Assembly: GCF_023094165.1 (NCBI RefSeq)
Contig: NZ_JALMDK010000001.1
Location: 186,001-250,000 of the forward strand
Source of the DNA: Crossiella sp. S99.2
Lineage (GTDB): Bacteria > Actinomycetota > Actinomycetes > Mycobacteriales > Pseudonocardiaceae
Length of the DNA: 64,000 nt
Direction: 5' to 3'
Shown piece by piece: positions 63,998-64,000 of the stretch; position 1 is the stretch's first letter, and each line of letters opens with the position of its first letter. A model generated the notes under the pieces. The model was given only the letters and a program-made list of their open reading frames with translations. It was not told the DNA's origin and did no database searches. The position numbers and the translations under genes were made by a program.

Positions 63998-64000
63998 CCG

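Overview
The window is high-GC actinobacterial DNA. Gene content points to Pseudonocardiales, though the genus cannot be fixed from sequence alone: GTG starts and short 4-nt gene overlaps are common, dnaK carries HspR-type HAIR operators, surface proteins end in LAKTG sortase signals, and there are EspG, DUF574 methyltransferase, DUF1206, VanW and EAL/GGDEF families plus a mycobacterial-type fadA2/fabG4/htdX block.

Layout. 85-3634: alkanesulfonate uptake and desulfonation operon (permease, ATPase, lipoprotein, SsuD-like monooxygenase). 3702-7986: secreted glycerophosphodiesterase with a candidate PHO box, divergent from a TAXI-TRAP transporter. 8000-11564: MaoC dehydratase and FabG4-type reductase, divergent from a FadA2-type thiolase, with two tandem operator-like palindromes between them. 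11605-12600: HEPN-like protein followed by tRNA-like pieces in permuted order. 12600-18880: SIMPL protein, KimA-like APC permease, AAA ATPase, a 48-aa protein, methyltransferase, two small secreted proteins. 18933-19502: no convincing gene. 19503-26784: Nudix, NHL-thioredoxin, GroES-like, VanW and DUF1206 proteins. 26851-31196: FadE5-type acyl-CoA dehydrogenase, LysE exporter, sodium:solute symporter. 31333-32920: two DUF433 paralogues, tRNA-Gly(CCC), dcd. 32996-41057: giant 15-repeat DUF11 surface protein, CDF transporter, SdrD-like secreted protein. 41059-43861: Uma2 nuclease and a membrane Fe-S reductase. 43974-49079: EspG-like protein and a protease/pseudoprotease pair. 49201-54749: a frameshifted PAS-GGDEF-EAL gene behind a methyltransferase, then a P450-lipase operon. 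54746-61899: a compact non-contractile phage-tail module. 62011 to end: HAIR operators, dnaK and the first bases of the next gene (probably grpE).

How the genes work together. FadA2, FabG4, HtdX, FadE5 and the Fe-S reductase form a dispersed fatty-acid set; five copies of a palindrome YTACT-N4-RGTAR lie in their three promoter regions, suggesting one regulon. The tail module has tube, G/GT chaperones with a -1 slippery site, tape measure, distal tail and tip genes, but no head, packaging, integrase or lysis genes. This suggests a domesticated tail-like particle under its own membrane-linked HTH gene. The serine protease and its Ser-less paralogue are adjacent and share an upstream palindrome.
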